A DNA stretch of 55,051 nt from Paludibacteraceae bacterium (lineage in GTDB: Bacteria > Bacteroidota > Bacteroidia > Bacteroidales > Paludibacteraceae), in the NCBI GenBank assembly GCA_905235505.1, contig CAJOMJ010000025.1, positions 1-55,051 on the forward strand, in the 5' to 3' direction. Shown piece by piece: positions 16,804 through 27,200 of this stretch. Every line of letters begins with the position of its first letter. The stretch's first letter is position 1. The notes beneath the pieces were generated by a model. That model was not told the origin of the DNA. It saw only the letters and a list, made by a program, of their open reading frames with translations, and made no database searches. Both the position numbers and the translations under genes were made by a program.

Positions 16804-18432
16804 ATGCTAAAATTATTACAAATATGTGAGACTTATCTATTGCAACATACGGTTACAATGATATTTATTTCTTTGAGCGTGCTATGTATGTTAAGTGGGT
16901 GTGAAAAACACGTCAATGAACCGGTGTTTAATATAGCAGTAAGTTTTGACAACTCTGATCAATGGCATGATAAGATGCGTGACGAGATATTTCAAGAAGC
17001 TGTACTTCACCCTGAGTTGAACCTTGTGCTTAAAACAGCATACGGTAATAGTGAACTTCAAGTAGCGCAGATTGATTCGTTTGTAGAAATGAACCCCGAT
17101 TTGTTGATAGTATGCGTTGAAGATCCAATGACAATAATGGATGCTACGGACAGGGCTTTCGATTCGGGAATACCTATCGTAATCAATTCTAAGAATCCTA
17201 AACTAACCAAATACTCTGCTTACGTCGGCACCGACAATATTGCTGTGGGGTGGCTAATGGCGGAATATCTGCTTAATATAGCTCAAGAGCAAAAACGTGA
17301 TGGTAATAATCCGCTTTGTGTCGCAGAAATCTTGGGAAAGATAGGAGCACCTGCAGTATCTGAACGTTATATTGCTCTTCGAGATAGTTTGAATGGACAT
17401 GATGAAGTTGTGATTGTAAGCAGTGTTTGCGGTGACTGGGATTATAACAAGTCTTATAGGTTGGTAGATTCTCTTTTGCATGTGAACCCTGAAATAGATG
17501 TTATTGTCGCTCAGAATGATATCATGGCATTAGCTGCCTATGCTTCTTGTGCAATCAACAATCCGTCACATGATTATCATATACTTGGTGTGGATGCACT
17601 AAGTGGTTATGGCAATGGCATCGAAGCTATATTGGATGGAAAAATTGCCGCTTCAATTACTAATGTTAGCCGTGGTGACCTGATAGTACAAACGGCCTGC
17701 AATATTCTGTATAATAAACCTTATGTTCGTGACAGTTGCCTGCAACCGGTGCTTGTAGATCAATCCTCAAAGAGTCTGATGTCGCAAATGATGCAGGAAA
17801 TGTCGAACGAATCGAAAGTGATAAAAACACTACAACTGAAAGTAGATAAATTCCTTTATGAAACAAATAACTTGAAGAACACAAATCTAGTCTTAAGCTT
17901 TAGTTTGTTACTGTTGGCGTTGATTGCCATCTTTACTATATTTATATATAGGTATAAGTTGCAGGTAAAACGCGAGCAAGAGCAGAATGCCAAACTCATG
18001 GCCACACAGCAGGAACAATTGGAGAAGATAGCTGCCGAATTAGAGCAAGTGCGTTCTTCTCAAAGCGTTGATGAAGAATTTCTGAAGAAACTGCGTGACG
18101 AAATTGAATTACATATTGACGATTCGGAATATTCAGTAGAGACTTTGGCTATGACACTGGGAGTCAGTAGAGCTCAACTTTTTAGGAGGGTGAAGAGTCT
18201 AACAGGAGTGACACCTCTTGTAATGCTCAAGCAGGTAAGACTTAGAAAAGCACGCCAGTTGCTGCAATGCACTGACATGAATGTGCAGCAGGTAGCATAC
18301 TCAGTGGGATACACATTACCCTCTTATTTCTCCAATAACTACAAAGAAATGTTTGGAGTGTTACCTTCTGAAGATAGAAGAGATAATAGTCAGAAAAATA
18401 TCAAAAGTAATAAAAAAAGTCGCAAGAAATAA
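16804..18432 (+). CDS. Transmembrane AraC-type regulator with periplasmic sugar-binding-like sensor
   Basis: 542 residues from the ATG at 16804, the first after the promoter; the ATG at 16858 is possible. A signal anchor or lipoprotein-like start (VLCMLSGCEKH) precedes a periplasmic-binding-protein type I domain (about residues 40-330: FNIAVSFDNSDQWHDKM, DLLIVCVEDP, AYVGTDNIAVGWLMAEYLL, VIVAQNDIMALAAYA, ILGVDAL), like ribose-binding proteins. One membrane helix (about 360-382) and a coiled coil follow, then an AraC DNA-binding domain (about 440-520: SVETLAMTLGVSRAQLFRRV, VAYSVGYTLPSYFSNNYKE). A periplasmic sugar would be sensed and the signal passed to DNA in a single protein. It stands directly before the polysaccharide locus, which it likely activates. 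No phosphorelay domain is present. Confidence 0.85.
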   Translation: MLKLLQICETYLLQHTVTMIFISLSVLCMLSGCEKHVNEPVFNIAVSFDNSDQWHDKMRDEIFQEAVLHPELNLVLKTAYGNSELQVAQIDSFVEMNPDLLIVCVEDPMTIMDATDRAFDSGIPIVINSKNPKLTKYSAYVGTDNIAVGWLMAEYLLNIAQEQKRDGNNPLCVAEILGKIGAPAVSERYIALRDSLNGHDEVVIVSSVCGDWDYNKSYRLVDSLLHVNPEIDVIVAQNDIMALAAYASCAINNPSHDYHILGVDALSGYGNGIEAILDGKIAASITNVSRGDLIVQTACNILYNKPYVRDSCLQPVLVDQSSKSLMSQMMQEMSNESKVIKTLQLKVDKFLYETNNLKNTNLVLSFSLLLLALIAIFTIFIYRYKLQVKREQEQNAKLMATQQEQLEKIAAELEQVRSSQSVDEEFLKKLRDEIELHIDDSEYSVETLAMTLGVSRAQLFRRVKSLTGVTPLVMLKQVRLRKARQLLQCTDMNVQQVAYSVGYTLPSYFSNNYKEMFGVLPSEDRRDNSQKNIKSNKKSRKK

Positions 18433-18447
18433 TCTTGCGACTTTTTT
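18413..18447. terminator. Terminator overlapping the regulator stop codon
   Basis: AGTCGCAAGA (18418-18427) pairs with TCTTGCGACT (18433-18442), with A-run and T-run flanks. The TAA stop codon (18430-18432) sits in the loop, so the last codons form the stem. Confidence 0.85.
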
Positions 18448-18493
18448 CGCATAATTTGATACTCATGTGCGCATGCGTATTATTAGTTGAGAG

Positions 18494-18501
18494 TACCTTT
18501 G
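18494..18501 (+). promoter_or_regulatory. Likely activator-dependent promoter of the polysaccharide locus
   Basis: A perfect TACCTTTG -7 box lacks a TTG 20 nt upstream. Instead a GC-rich near-palindrome (TGCGCATGCGTA, 18468-18479) covers the -33 zone. A missing -33 element fits a promoter that needs an activator such as the AraC protein just upstream. Confidence 0.55.
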
Positions 18502-18568
18502 CGACACAATCCTCGAGATTAGCTATAAACACAATAACTCATTATTAACAACTTAAAATCGTAATGTC

Positions 18569-21500
18569 ATGAGAAAAATTTCTATGCTTTTGGTTGCCAT
18601 GTTCACTATGGTGAGCATTTCGGCAAAGGTTGCTCTAACTGATGAGCAAAAGACTTCTGACTATTTTCTTAGTCATCCTTATCTGTTTAGTGAGACGAAA
18701 CTCACTGCAACCGGTAATACTGATTACCCCTACAAAAACGTTGAAGGTGAGAATATCAAACTGGGCGCAGATGGCTGGTCAGACTTCCATTGGGATGGCC
18801 CCAGTAGCTGCATCTTTGACAGCATTAACATTAGCACTGCAGGCAAGTATTACGTTACGGTTAATTACCGTGGCAAAACCAGCAATGGCTCGTTGGTAGT
18901 AAATGGTGATACCACTGCTCTTGTACTTGATGGTAAATCGTCTTATGTGCAACTTATTAAACTCAATGCCGGTATGAACACTATCAAAGTTTGCAAAGGC
19001 GAATGGATAGGAGTTTATAGTATTGAATTGTCAACCTTCTGTCCATCTGCTGAAGTGGCACAGGCTGCTGACTATTATTTAAACAATCCGTATTATTTTG
19101 AGTGCACAACCCTTACAGCGACTGGTGATGCGGAGCGCCCATATAAAAATGCTGAGGGTGAAAATATCAAACTGAATGCAGATGGTTGGTCTGATTTTCA
19201 TTGGGATGGTCCAAGTAGTTGCATCTTTGACAATATCAATATGAGTAAGGCAGGTAAGTATAATTTGATTGTTAACTACAGAGGTACAACTAATGATGGC
19301 TGGCTCGTTGTAAATGGAGATTCCACCAGTATTGCTCTTGATGGTAGCGCATTTAAGAAGATTATTGACCTCAAAGCAGGTATGAATACAATCAAACTTT
19401 GCAAAGGTACTTGGTTTGGTGTAAAAAGTATTGAACTGGCAGGTCTCTGTGCAGACGATGCTACTGCTCAGACTGCAGACTACTATCTTAACAATACCTA
19501 CTATTATCAGTGTACTACATTGTATGATACTATAGCCCATGATGAGGCAGTAAAATACAATGCTGATGGTCTTATTAAATTAACATCTGATGGTTGGTCA
19601 GACTTCCATTGGGATGGAACAAGTCGTGTTATTTTTGATAATATCAATCTTAGTGAGGCTGCTGACTACACCGTTACCATCACTTATCGCAATAAAGGCT
19701 CTAAGGTTGACTTTATAGTGAACGATGAAACACAAGTTGTCGCTTTCTCCGGCTCTCCTTATGAAGCAACAGTTGCTCTCAAAGCAGGTATGAACACTAT
19801 CAAAATAGGTAAAAACGATGGGTGGATTGGTGTATATAGCCTTGATCTAAAAAAAGTGGAGAAGATAGAAACAACAACTATCACTCTTGATGCCAATGGT
19901 GGTACAGGAGGTGAAACAAGTGTTGTGGCTCAGAAGGGTAAGGCAATGCCTGACCTTGCGAGTCTTCCTACTCGTGAAAACTTCTTCTTCAACGGTTATG
20001 CTACTGAGACGGACGGTGGTGTGTTATATTATGACGAGAATGGTAAGAGTGCAAAAAATTGGGATAAGAACGACGAAACATATACACTCTATGCTCAGTG
20101 GTATAATGGTGCTCCCGAAGTGGCAGTTAACGTTGAGTGTCCTGACAAAAACGCAGCAAAAGTTCCCGACTATTATTTGAACAATATGTATTACGCTCTC
20201 TGCACATCTTGGGTTCCACGTACCATCACTGACTCTGCTTCTGGACGCACAGACCTTGTATATGACCAAGGTGCTGAAGTACTGATTATGGCAGAAGGCG
20301 AGTGGGTTAAACTATGCAGTGACCGTCAACATGTAGATTTCCACTGGGATGACTTCCCCGGTAAATCTGCTATTACATTTACAGATATATATGTAAGCGA
20401 AGATGGTGACTATGATATGCATTGGTATCAGAGAAATGGCGGAAAGGTGGACATTATCCTTAATGGGGATACATTCAAAACTGTTACGGCTGCTTCCAAA
20501 GATACTCTGACGATATTCCGTATGCCTCTCAAAAAAGATCTTGCTAACAAGGTGAAAATCGTAAAGAATAGTTCATGGCCACAAACTCTTGGTATTATGT
20601 TCTCAAAATCTGCTACTATTCAAGATACAACAATTGTTACACTTGATATGCAAGGTGGTACTGGTGGCACAACAGAAGTACAGGCAATTAAAGGTAACGA
20701 TATGCCTACAATCACAATCCCTGTGAAGGGCACTGAATATTTTGAAGGATACTTCACTGAAATAGAGGGCGGTGACCAATATTACAACCCTGATGGCACA
20801 AGTATGAAGGCATGGGATAAATCAGACAAAACATTTACTCTATATGCTCATTGGAACGATGGTGGTACGGAAGGCGACTGCCCGTCACCGGAAGATGCGA
20901 TAAAGGAAGACTACTATTTTACTCACATGTATGATGCTCGCTGCACTGAGCTTACCAATACTTGGGAGAAAGATAACAATGAGTATATCTATCTTAATGC
21001 TGAGAATGAGCGCATAAAGATAACTACAAGTGGTCAGTGGATGGACTTCTATTGGGCTGACCCGAGTTCTATTGTATTCGACTCAATCTATGTGAGTCGT
21101 GATATGATTTGTGACTTCAAATACTTCTTCCGTTGTGATAATATTGATGGTGAGCCTACCGCAGGTTCTCGCTCACAAATATGGGTTAACGATGAGTTGT
21201 TTGGCGAAATGACCGTGTGGATTTCTGATGATGGTGTGGAACTTGACGAGACCTTGGTGGAAGGTATTGAGTTGTATGCAGATTGGCCAAACAAAATTAA
21301 AATTCAGAAAATCAATGGTTGGCCTCTGACGCGAGGTATTCAGTTAGTAGGTAGCGGAGTAGGTGTTGATAATGTTAAAGGAAGTAGTTTCTTTATTCAG
21401 CCTACAGAGTTTGGTCTGCAACTGAATCGTCTTGAAGGTAAGAGTGAAATCAGTATCTATTCTGCAGCAGGAACACTCGTTGTAAGAACTCAAACCACAG

Positions 21501-21583
21501 AAAAGACCTATAATGTGTATCTTGCTCCGGGTTCATACATCGTGAACGTTAATGGTGAATACGAAAAAGCCATCGTTCGCTAA
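18569..21583 (+). CDS. Modular secreted protein: five repeated beta modules, two B-repeats, T9SS tail
   Basis: 1004 residues. Signal peptide 1-19. Five related modules start at about residues 31, 168, 304, 534 and 785. Each begins with DYYLNN-type helices, has WSDFHWDG...IFD and ends GMNTIK.CKG..GVYSIEL, resembling carbohydrate-binding jelly-roll domains (CBM6/35-like). Two Listeria-Bacteroides B-repeats (about 436-511 and 695-770: LDANGGTGG...YTLYAQW) separate modules 3/4 and 4/5. The C-terminal 70 residues are a T9SS type A sorting domain (ISIYSAAGTLVV, LAPGSYIVNV). No catalytic domain is recognised, so a cell-surface glycan-binding role is the best guess. First structural gene of the locus, with a hairpin terminator after it. 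Confidence 0.8.
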   Translation: MRKISMLLVAMFTMVSISAKVALTDEQKTSDYFLSHPYLFSETKLTATGNTDYPYKNVEGENIKLGADGWSDFHWDGPSSCIFDSINISTAGKYYVTVNYRGKTSNGSLVVNGDTTALVLDGKSSYVQLIKLNAGMNTIKVCKGEWIGVYSIELSTFCPSAEVAQAADYYLNNPYYFECTTLTATGDAERPYKNAEGENIKLNADGWSDFHWDGPSSCIFDNINMSKAGKYNLIVNYRGTTNDGWLVVNGDSTSIALDGSAFKKIIDLKAGMNTIKLCKGTWFGVKSIELAGLCADDATAQTADYYLNNTYYYQCTTLYDTIAHDEAVKYNADGLIKLTSDGWSDFHWDGTSRVIFDNINLSEAADYTVTITYRNKGSKVDFIVNDETQVVAFSGSPYEATVALKAGMNTIKIGKNDGWIGVYSLDLKKVEKIETTTITLDANGGTGGETSVVAQKGKAMPDLASLPTRENFFFNGYATETDGGVLYYDENGKSAKNWDKNDETYTLYAQWYNGAPEVAVNVECPDKNAAKVPDYYLNNMYYALCTSWVPRTITDSASGRTDLVYDQGAEVLIMAEGEWVKLCSDRQHVDFHWDDFPGKSAITFTDIYVSEDGDYDMHWYQRNGGKVDIILNGDTFKTVTAASKDTLTIFRMPLKKDLANKVKIVKNSSWPQTLGIMFSKSATIQDTTIVTLDMQGGTGGTTEVQAIKGNDMPTITIPVKGTEYFEGYFTEIEGGDQYYNPDGTSMKAWDKSDKTFTLYAHWNDGGTEGDCPSPEDAIKEDYYFTHMYDARCTELTNTWEKDNNEYIYLNAENERIKITTSGQWMDFYWADPSSIVFDSIYVSRDMICDFKYFFRCDNIDGEPTAGSRSQIWVNDELFGEMTVWISDDGVELDETLVEGIELYADWPNKIKIQKINGWPLTRGIQLVGSGVGVDNVKGSSFFIQPTEFGLQLNRLEGKSEISIYSAAGTLVVRTQTTEKTYNVYLAPGSYIVNVNGEYEKAIVR

Positions 21584-21598
21584 TCGATAATATGTACG

Positions 21599-21634
21599 TA
21601 TGCAAGCAGTTACCCCGCAGTAACTGCTTGCATA
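21599..21634 (+). terminator. Intercistronic terminator hairpin
   Basis: A perfect 15-bp stem (21599-21613 with 21620-21634) and a 6-nt loop CCCGCA, followed by a T-rich stretch. It probably reduces read-through from the modular protein gene into the enzyme gene, or protects the upstream mRNA. Confidence 0.75.
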
Positions 21635-21670
21635 TCCATTTCTTTCATTATTCTTAATTGACTCAACATT

Positions 21671-24163
21671 ATGAAGAGGACATTACTATTATTTCTAATA
21701 TTTATAGGTATAACAGCATGTGCCCAGAACTTGAAGATAAATTCAGGTGATGTGGTGCTCAGTTTTACGCCTGTAGATGAAGGATATCGTACAAACCTTA
21801 GTTATAAAGGCACTGATATCCCATTCATTGTTGCAGAACAACCCGCATGTCTCGAAGTGATGAGAGGGACATATTCAAGTCTTTATAGTAGCGTAAGCAA
21901 GGTTGATAGCGGGTATCTCTGTGTGGCCAATGTGAAATCGCTTAGAGGCTCAGAATTCTGTGTCACAGACTGCTATCTAAATCATGGTAACGGAGAAATT
22001 GAGTTGCGGCGAAATGTACAAAGTGTGGTGGCAGGAGATAACTATTTCTGCTCTAAATTTGCAATTGCAACTCTTGACAATAAAACGCTGACAAGCAATG
22101 AATATCTTGTCCCCGGTGTGATGTACAAAGGTTATTTTGAAGCTGCATGTAACACGCCTGAAGCATTACCTCGTGAGACTGACCAGTGGTTTATTTACAG
22201 AAACGATCGTACACCGCTGCCATTCGTGATGTCCCGAAGCAAAACAAGTGGTGTAACATTAACTCTTGCTCATAAGGACTCGCCAGACAGAACCGTGGTG
22301 AACGATGCCAATGGTGGAGCGTATGATCTTGGCTATCAGTTTGGCTCATGTGGTATGTATCGTGATACAGCTGCCACAACCACATATCAAGTAGTGTATT
22401 TTCCCGGCACCACGCAATCAACGCGTCAGGGCAAAGGGCTGAGGTATCATCCTGTAGCAACCAATGTTAATCATGCATACAATGTATATCTGAAAATTAA
22501 CACAACAGAATCCTATGGTCAAGCTGCAAAGGAGTCATGGAACACTGTGTTTGACCTCTATAATCCTAAAATCTATCCTGTTGATTTGGACCTATGCTAT
22601 GAGGGACTAATAGAAAGTTTGCTAACCTATTATGTGCCATGTAGAGCAGATGGAGGTATATACGACAAACCAGGTTGGCCGTTCGAGGTAAGTCTCTCTG
22701 ATTTCAAACCTGTGGGGATTGACTATCAAATGGGTTTCGTCGGTATGCAGGTCTCTGCAGGTTACTATGTTTATCGCTATGGTATAGAGCACGGTGATAA
22801 TACAATCCGTCATAAAGGTGAGGCAGTACTTGACTTCTGGGCAGACGATTGCCTGAGTCCCGCTAATATGCCATCTACTTGGTACGATCCGAGAAATGAT
22901 GGTGGCAAAGGCAGTTGGCGAAACTATGAAAGCATACTTCGTATTATGACTGGCGGTATGGAGGGACTGCTGAGTGCATGGTGCTATGGTACAAAGAAAG
23001 GAGAAATACATGAGAATTGGATAAGTACATGTCGTAAATTTGGCGACTGGCTTCTTACAGAACAAGCAGATAATGGAAGCCTGGCATTCAGTTGGAACAG
23101 AAACAAAATACAAAACGGTCATCATCCTGTCAAAAACTCTAATGGACTTACTACTACCTCTGCCCTTCGATATCTTGTTGAATTATATATAGCCACAGGA
23201 GATGAGCGTTATAAAGAAGCAGCACTAAAGGCTGGCGAATATTGTTTGATGTTCGTTCATAAGAAATATCATTATTGTGCTGGAGTAGTGGATAATCCTC
23301 AAGTAATTGATAGCGAATCGGGTTATCTGGCGATGCAGGGATTCCTGTCGCTATATGACCTGACACGTGACAAACGTTGGCTTGAGGCTGCGGAACAGGC
23401 AGCTACTTACACTGAAACGTGGGTGTATAGTCATGAGATACCTGTTGAGGATAATCGTACAACGGACAATCCTATATTCCCTCGTGACCGTAGTATAGTG
23501 GGGCAACACTTGATAGCAATTGGACACTCGGCTGCTGATCTTGGCTTTGCATGGTGCTCTTTCGCATACTATCATTTATATCTTTTGACAGATAACGAAC
23601 ATTACTTAAAGATGGCTCGTATGTCTGCTCACAACAGTAAGCAGTCTATGAATTGGGATGGCACTCTCTATCCAGGTCAGCCTGCCGGTTTGCAGTTGGA
23701 GGCATTCCAAGTGATGATTCCCCGTCGTGTCGGTGGTGTTGCAACTACGCTTAATTGGAATTATGCAGGGCATTTGGACCCCATGTTCCGCTTCAAAGAT
23801 GCATTTGGTACACCGAATCTGGAAGAAGTGGAGAAAATGAGTAAAGAAGATAGAATGGAGAAACTATACCGCTATATGAACTATCAGTCATCAGACTATG
23901 GTCAGGTGATTTTAGGAGTGAAAGATATAGAACTACAAAATGTCAATGTATCTCCTAATCCTGTACAGGCTGGCTCCCCTATATTAATAAATCTCCCTGA
24001 AAAACAATATATGGCAAGCCTCTATTCAATGAATGGTAGTCTCATGTACAGCGCAGTGCATAACGGAGAAGCAAGTGTTAGAATGTCTTATCCTGCCGGA
24101 GTATATACCCTGGTGGTGAATGTTGATGGTAAAACCATTACCCGTGAAATCATGGTAATATAA
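21671..24163 (+). CDS. Putative alpha/alpha-toroid glycosidase with T9SS sorting domain
   Basis: 830 residues. Signal peptide about 1-18 (LLLFLIFIGITACAQ). Residues 20-290 are a beta-rich domain. Residues 300-720 have helical hairpins with Trp/Tyr/Gly motifs (FWADDC, STWYDPRNDGG, GGMEGLLSAW, GDWLLTEQADNGSLAFSW, DSESGYLAMQGFLSLY, HSAADLGFAWCSFAYYHLYL), as in six-hairpin glycosidases or lyases. The glycoside hydrolase family cannot be named from sequence alone. Residues 760-830 form a T9SS type A sorting domain (VSPNPVQAG, ASLYSMNGSLMYS, YPAGVYTLVV). Its place inside the PUL suggests it acts on the same glycan at the surface. The 508-bp stretch 21671-22178 shows no better start than the first ATG. 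Confidence 0.7.
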   Translation: MKRTLLLFLIFIGITACAQNLKINSGDVVLSFTPVDEGYRTNLSYKGTDIPFIVAEQPACLEVMRGTYSSLYSSVSKVDSGYLCVANVKSLRGSEFCVTDCYLNHGNGEIELRRNVQSVVAGDNYFCSKFAIATLDNKTLTSNEYLVPGVMYKGYFEAACNTPEALPRETDQWFIYRNDRTPLPFVMSRSKTSGVTLTLAHKDSPDRTVVNDANGGAYDLGYQFGSCGMYRDTAATTTYQVVYFPGTTQSTRQGKGLRYHPVATNVNHAYNVYLKINTTESYGQAAKESWNTVFDLYNPKIYPVDLDLCYEGLIESLLTYYVPCRADGGIYDKPGWPFEVSLSDFKPVGIDYQMGFVGMQVSAGYYVYRYGIEHGDNTIRHKGEAVLDFWADDCLSPANMPSTWYDPRNDGGKGSWRNYESILRIMTGGMEGLLSAWCYGTKKGEIHENWISTCRKFGDWLLTEQADNGSLAFSWNRNKIQNGHHPVKNSNGLTTTSALRYLVELYIATGDERYKEAALKAGEYCLMFVHKKYHYCAGVVDNPQVIDSESGYLAMQGFLSLYDLTRDKRWLEAAEQAATYTETWVYSHEIPVEDNRTTDNPIFPRDRSIVGQHLIAIGHSAADLGFAWCSFAYYHLYLLTDNEHYLKMARMSAHNSKQSMNWDGTLYPGQPAGLQLEAFQVMIPRRVGGVATTLNWNYAGHLDPMFRFKDAFGTPNLEEVEKMSKEDRMEKLYRYMNYQSSDYGQVILGVKDIELQNVNVSPNPVQAGSPILINLPEKQYMASLYSMNGSLMYSAVHNGEASVRMSYPAGVYTLVVNVDGKTITREIMVI

Positions 24164-24171
24164 TTAATGTT

Positions 24172-24225
24172 AAGTTTGTTATGTCTGACAAGTATGTAAA
24201 ATCACTTGCCTGACTTACCAAACTT
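24172..24225 (+). other. Imperfect 22-bp hairpin upstream of susC
   Basis: Arms 24172-24193 and 24204-24225 match at 18 of 22 positions around a 10-nt loop. It lies in the 80-bp gap between the enzyme gene and susC. It could be a partial terminator or an mRNA-stability hairpin. Confidence 0.5.
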
Positions 24226-24243
24226 ATCAAACTTTCTGTTAGT

Positions 24244-27200
24244 ATGAAATACAGATTCTTATTTATACTGATGTTGTTTGCATCTTCTCTCTATGTATCG
24301 GCCCAAACAAGAGTCGTGTCAGGCTCTGTGTTTGATGAAGAAGGAGAACCTCTCATAGGAGTAAGTGTTCTTGAGAAAGGTACAAACAACGGAACAATAA
24401 CCGATTTTGACGGTGCGTTCCGATTGAATATCACTCAGGCAGACAAGAATCCTATATTGATATTTTCCTATGTTGGGTATCAGACCATGGAATTGTCTGC
24501 TGACTATATTCAGAAAAACAAGATTGTACTTGAAACTGACAACAAACTCTTAGACGAGGTTGTGGTGGTTGGTTATGGTAGCAAACGTAAGGGAGGAATA
24601 GCATCTGCAGTAACTACAGTAAAGGCCGAGGATATCGCTCGAACAACAAGTACAACAACGTCTGGTGCATTGGTCGGCAAGATGGCAGGTGTGACATATC
24701 GTCAAAATAGTGGAGAACCTGGTGCTGCAGCAACACTCCAAGTCCGTAATCTTGGCACTCCTTTGTACATAATAGATGGTATAATTAAAGATGAGGCAGC
24801 ATTTAATAATCTCGCGGTGTCAGATATAGACAATGTATCTGTACTCAAGGATGGTGCCGCTGCCATCTATGGTGTGAAGGCGGCCAATGGTGTAGTGCTT
24901 GTAACTACTAAGAAAGGCACAGTTGGTAAAACCGAAGTAAGTCTGAATGCCAATATGGGTTGGCAGCAATGGACCAAATATCCCAAGATGCTCAGCGCTT
25001 ACGATTGGGTGTATGCTAACTATATGCGTGATGTGAATAGTGGAACTCTGGCTGTAACTACTGAGCAGGCTAAGGCTGAACTTGAGAAATGGCGCACCGG
25101 TTATTATAATCCCGAGACAGGTGATGATTATCGGGGCTTCGATTGGTACGGCAATTATGTTCGCCGTGCAGCTCCACAATATAATCTTAATGCAAACATA
25201 TCCGGTGGAACGGATAGGGTGACCTACTACACTTCTCTTTCGCATGTAAACCAAGAGGCGGTATTTCAAGACTATTCATTCAACCGGACAAATTTACAAT
25301 CCAATATTGATGTCAATATCGCCAAGGGATTATACTTTCGAACCCAGATTTCAGGAAAGATTGACAATACACGCAATCCCGGGTTACCGGGTTCTGATGA
25401 CTATGCTGCCCGCAAGATGTCAGTGATAGGAATGCCGCCTATATACCGCCCGTATGCCAATGATGACCCAAACTACGTAAATTATATCGCTGGTTACGAT
25501 GCTTCGCACAATCCTGCATCCTACACCATAGATAATGCTGGCGAGTATCACAAGCGTAATACATCGTTGCAGACAAATTTCACGCTTGAGTGGGATACCC
25601 CTCTGCAGGGATTGAATGCCAAGGCAACGTTTTCTTATTATTATAATGCGAGCGATATAAACAATCTGGAGAAAGCATGGAAGGAATACACATATGATGC
25701 ATCTTCAGAAACCTATAAGGTGGCTTATGAGAAATCTGACACTTGGATGGAACGAACAAGAAGCCTGACTAATGATCTCACAGGGCAAGCTCTTGTGTGG
25801 TATGACAATACCTTCTTTGGACATCACGTCTCAGCTACTATTGGATTTGAATTTTATAAGCGTAATTACAACTCTATCTACAATGCTCAGAATCCTGTAG
25901 ATAATCCGTATATAGACCTTATGACAACGAGTGAGAATAACTCTGTGTCAGAGACAAAATACACTAATACAACAGCAAGCGTAGTAGTGCGTGCAGGCTA
26001 TGATTACAAGCAACGTTATATTATAGACTTCGCTGGTAGATACGATGGCTCATGGAAATTTGCAAAGGATAAACGTTGGGGATTCTTTCCCTCGGTAAGT
26101 GCAGCATGGCGTCTGTCAGAAGAGACATGGTGGCAAGAAAGCAAGATCGGTGATGCGTGGTCTAACTTTAAGATTCGTGCTTCTTATGGTCAGATGGGAG
26201 ATGACAATCTTGGTAGCTTGTATCCTGATTTTGCATACCTTGACGGTTATAATTATGGTAGTGGCAAATATCTATTTTCAACTGATCCGTTGCTACAAGG
26301 CTCATCGGCAGTTATTGGCACTGAGTACAAAGGCACACCCAACACCCAGATAAGTTGGATGACAACAAGTCTTGTGGATGTTGGTGTTGATTTGGGATTC
26401 CTAAGTGACCGTTTGACTGCAGAGTTTGATTTCTTTCAGAGGGTGAGAAATGGCATTGCTGCCCGACCTGACGATCTCGTATTTCCTCAGGAGTCCGGGT
26501 TGAGTCCGCTTGCCGAGAACCTTAATTCCGACAAACATATTGGTTTTGATGGTTTCATTCGTTGGCAGGATAAGATAGGGGATTTCCGTTATTCTATAGG
26601 TGGCAACATAACACTCTCCCGTCAGAAGAACGGAGTACGTGGAGGAGAAAAATTCTACAACTCATGGGATGAATACAGAAATAGCAAATCCAATCGCTGG
26701 TCAAATGTTGAAAACAACCAAGTATGGCAATGGGAGGTGATAGGTGTGTTCCAGACACAAGAGGAAATTGACAACTATCCTGTTATCATCGATGGAGCAA
26801 ACAATACAACTTTGCTCCCCGGTGACCTTATTTTCAAAGATGTGAATGGTGATGGTTATATAAATGACTACGACAAGCGTCCTTTGGGATATTCGTCAAT
26901 TATGTTCTCATGGTCTGACAAAGCGGGAATAAAACAGCCAATGCTTACTTTCGGACTTAATTTCACTCTTGAGTGGAAAGGATTAGATTTTGCTCTTGAC
27001 TTTGCCGGCGCAGGCCTCAACACATTTGTACCTGATTGGTATATGAAATGGGCATGTAGTCGCGAGTTTGCCGGTTACGAGGCTACCACTCTTAATGCAT
27101 GGCATCATGAAGACATATTCGACCCGACAACACCTTGGGTAAAAGGCAGTTTCCCTGCTATAAGCGCAGCTCACCCCTCCACCAGAGGAGAGAATAATTT

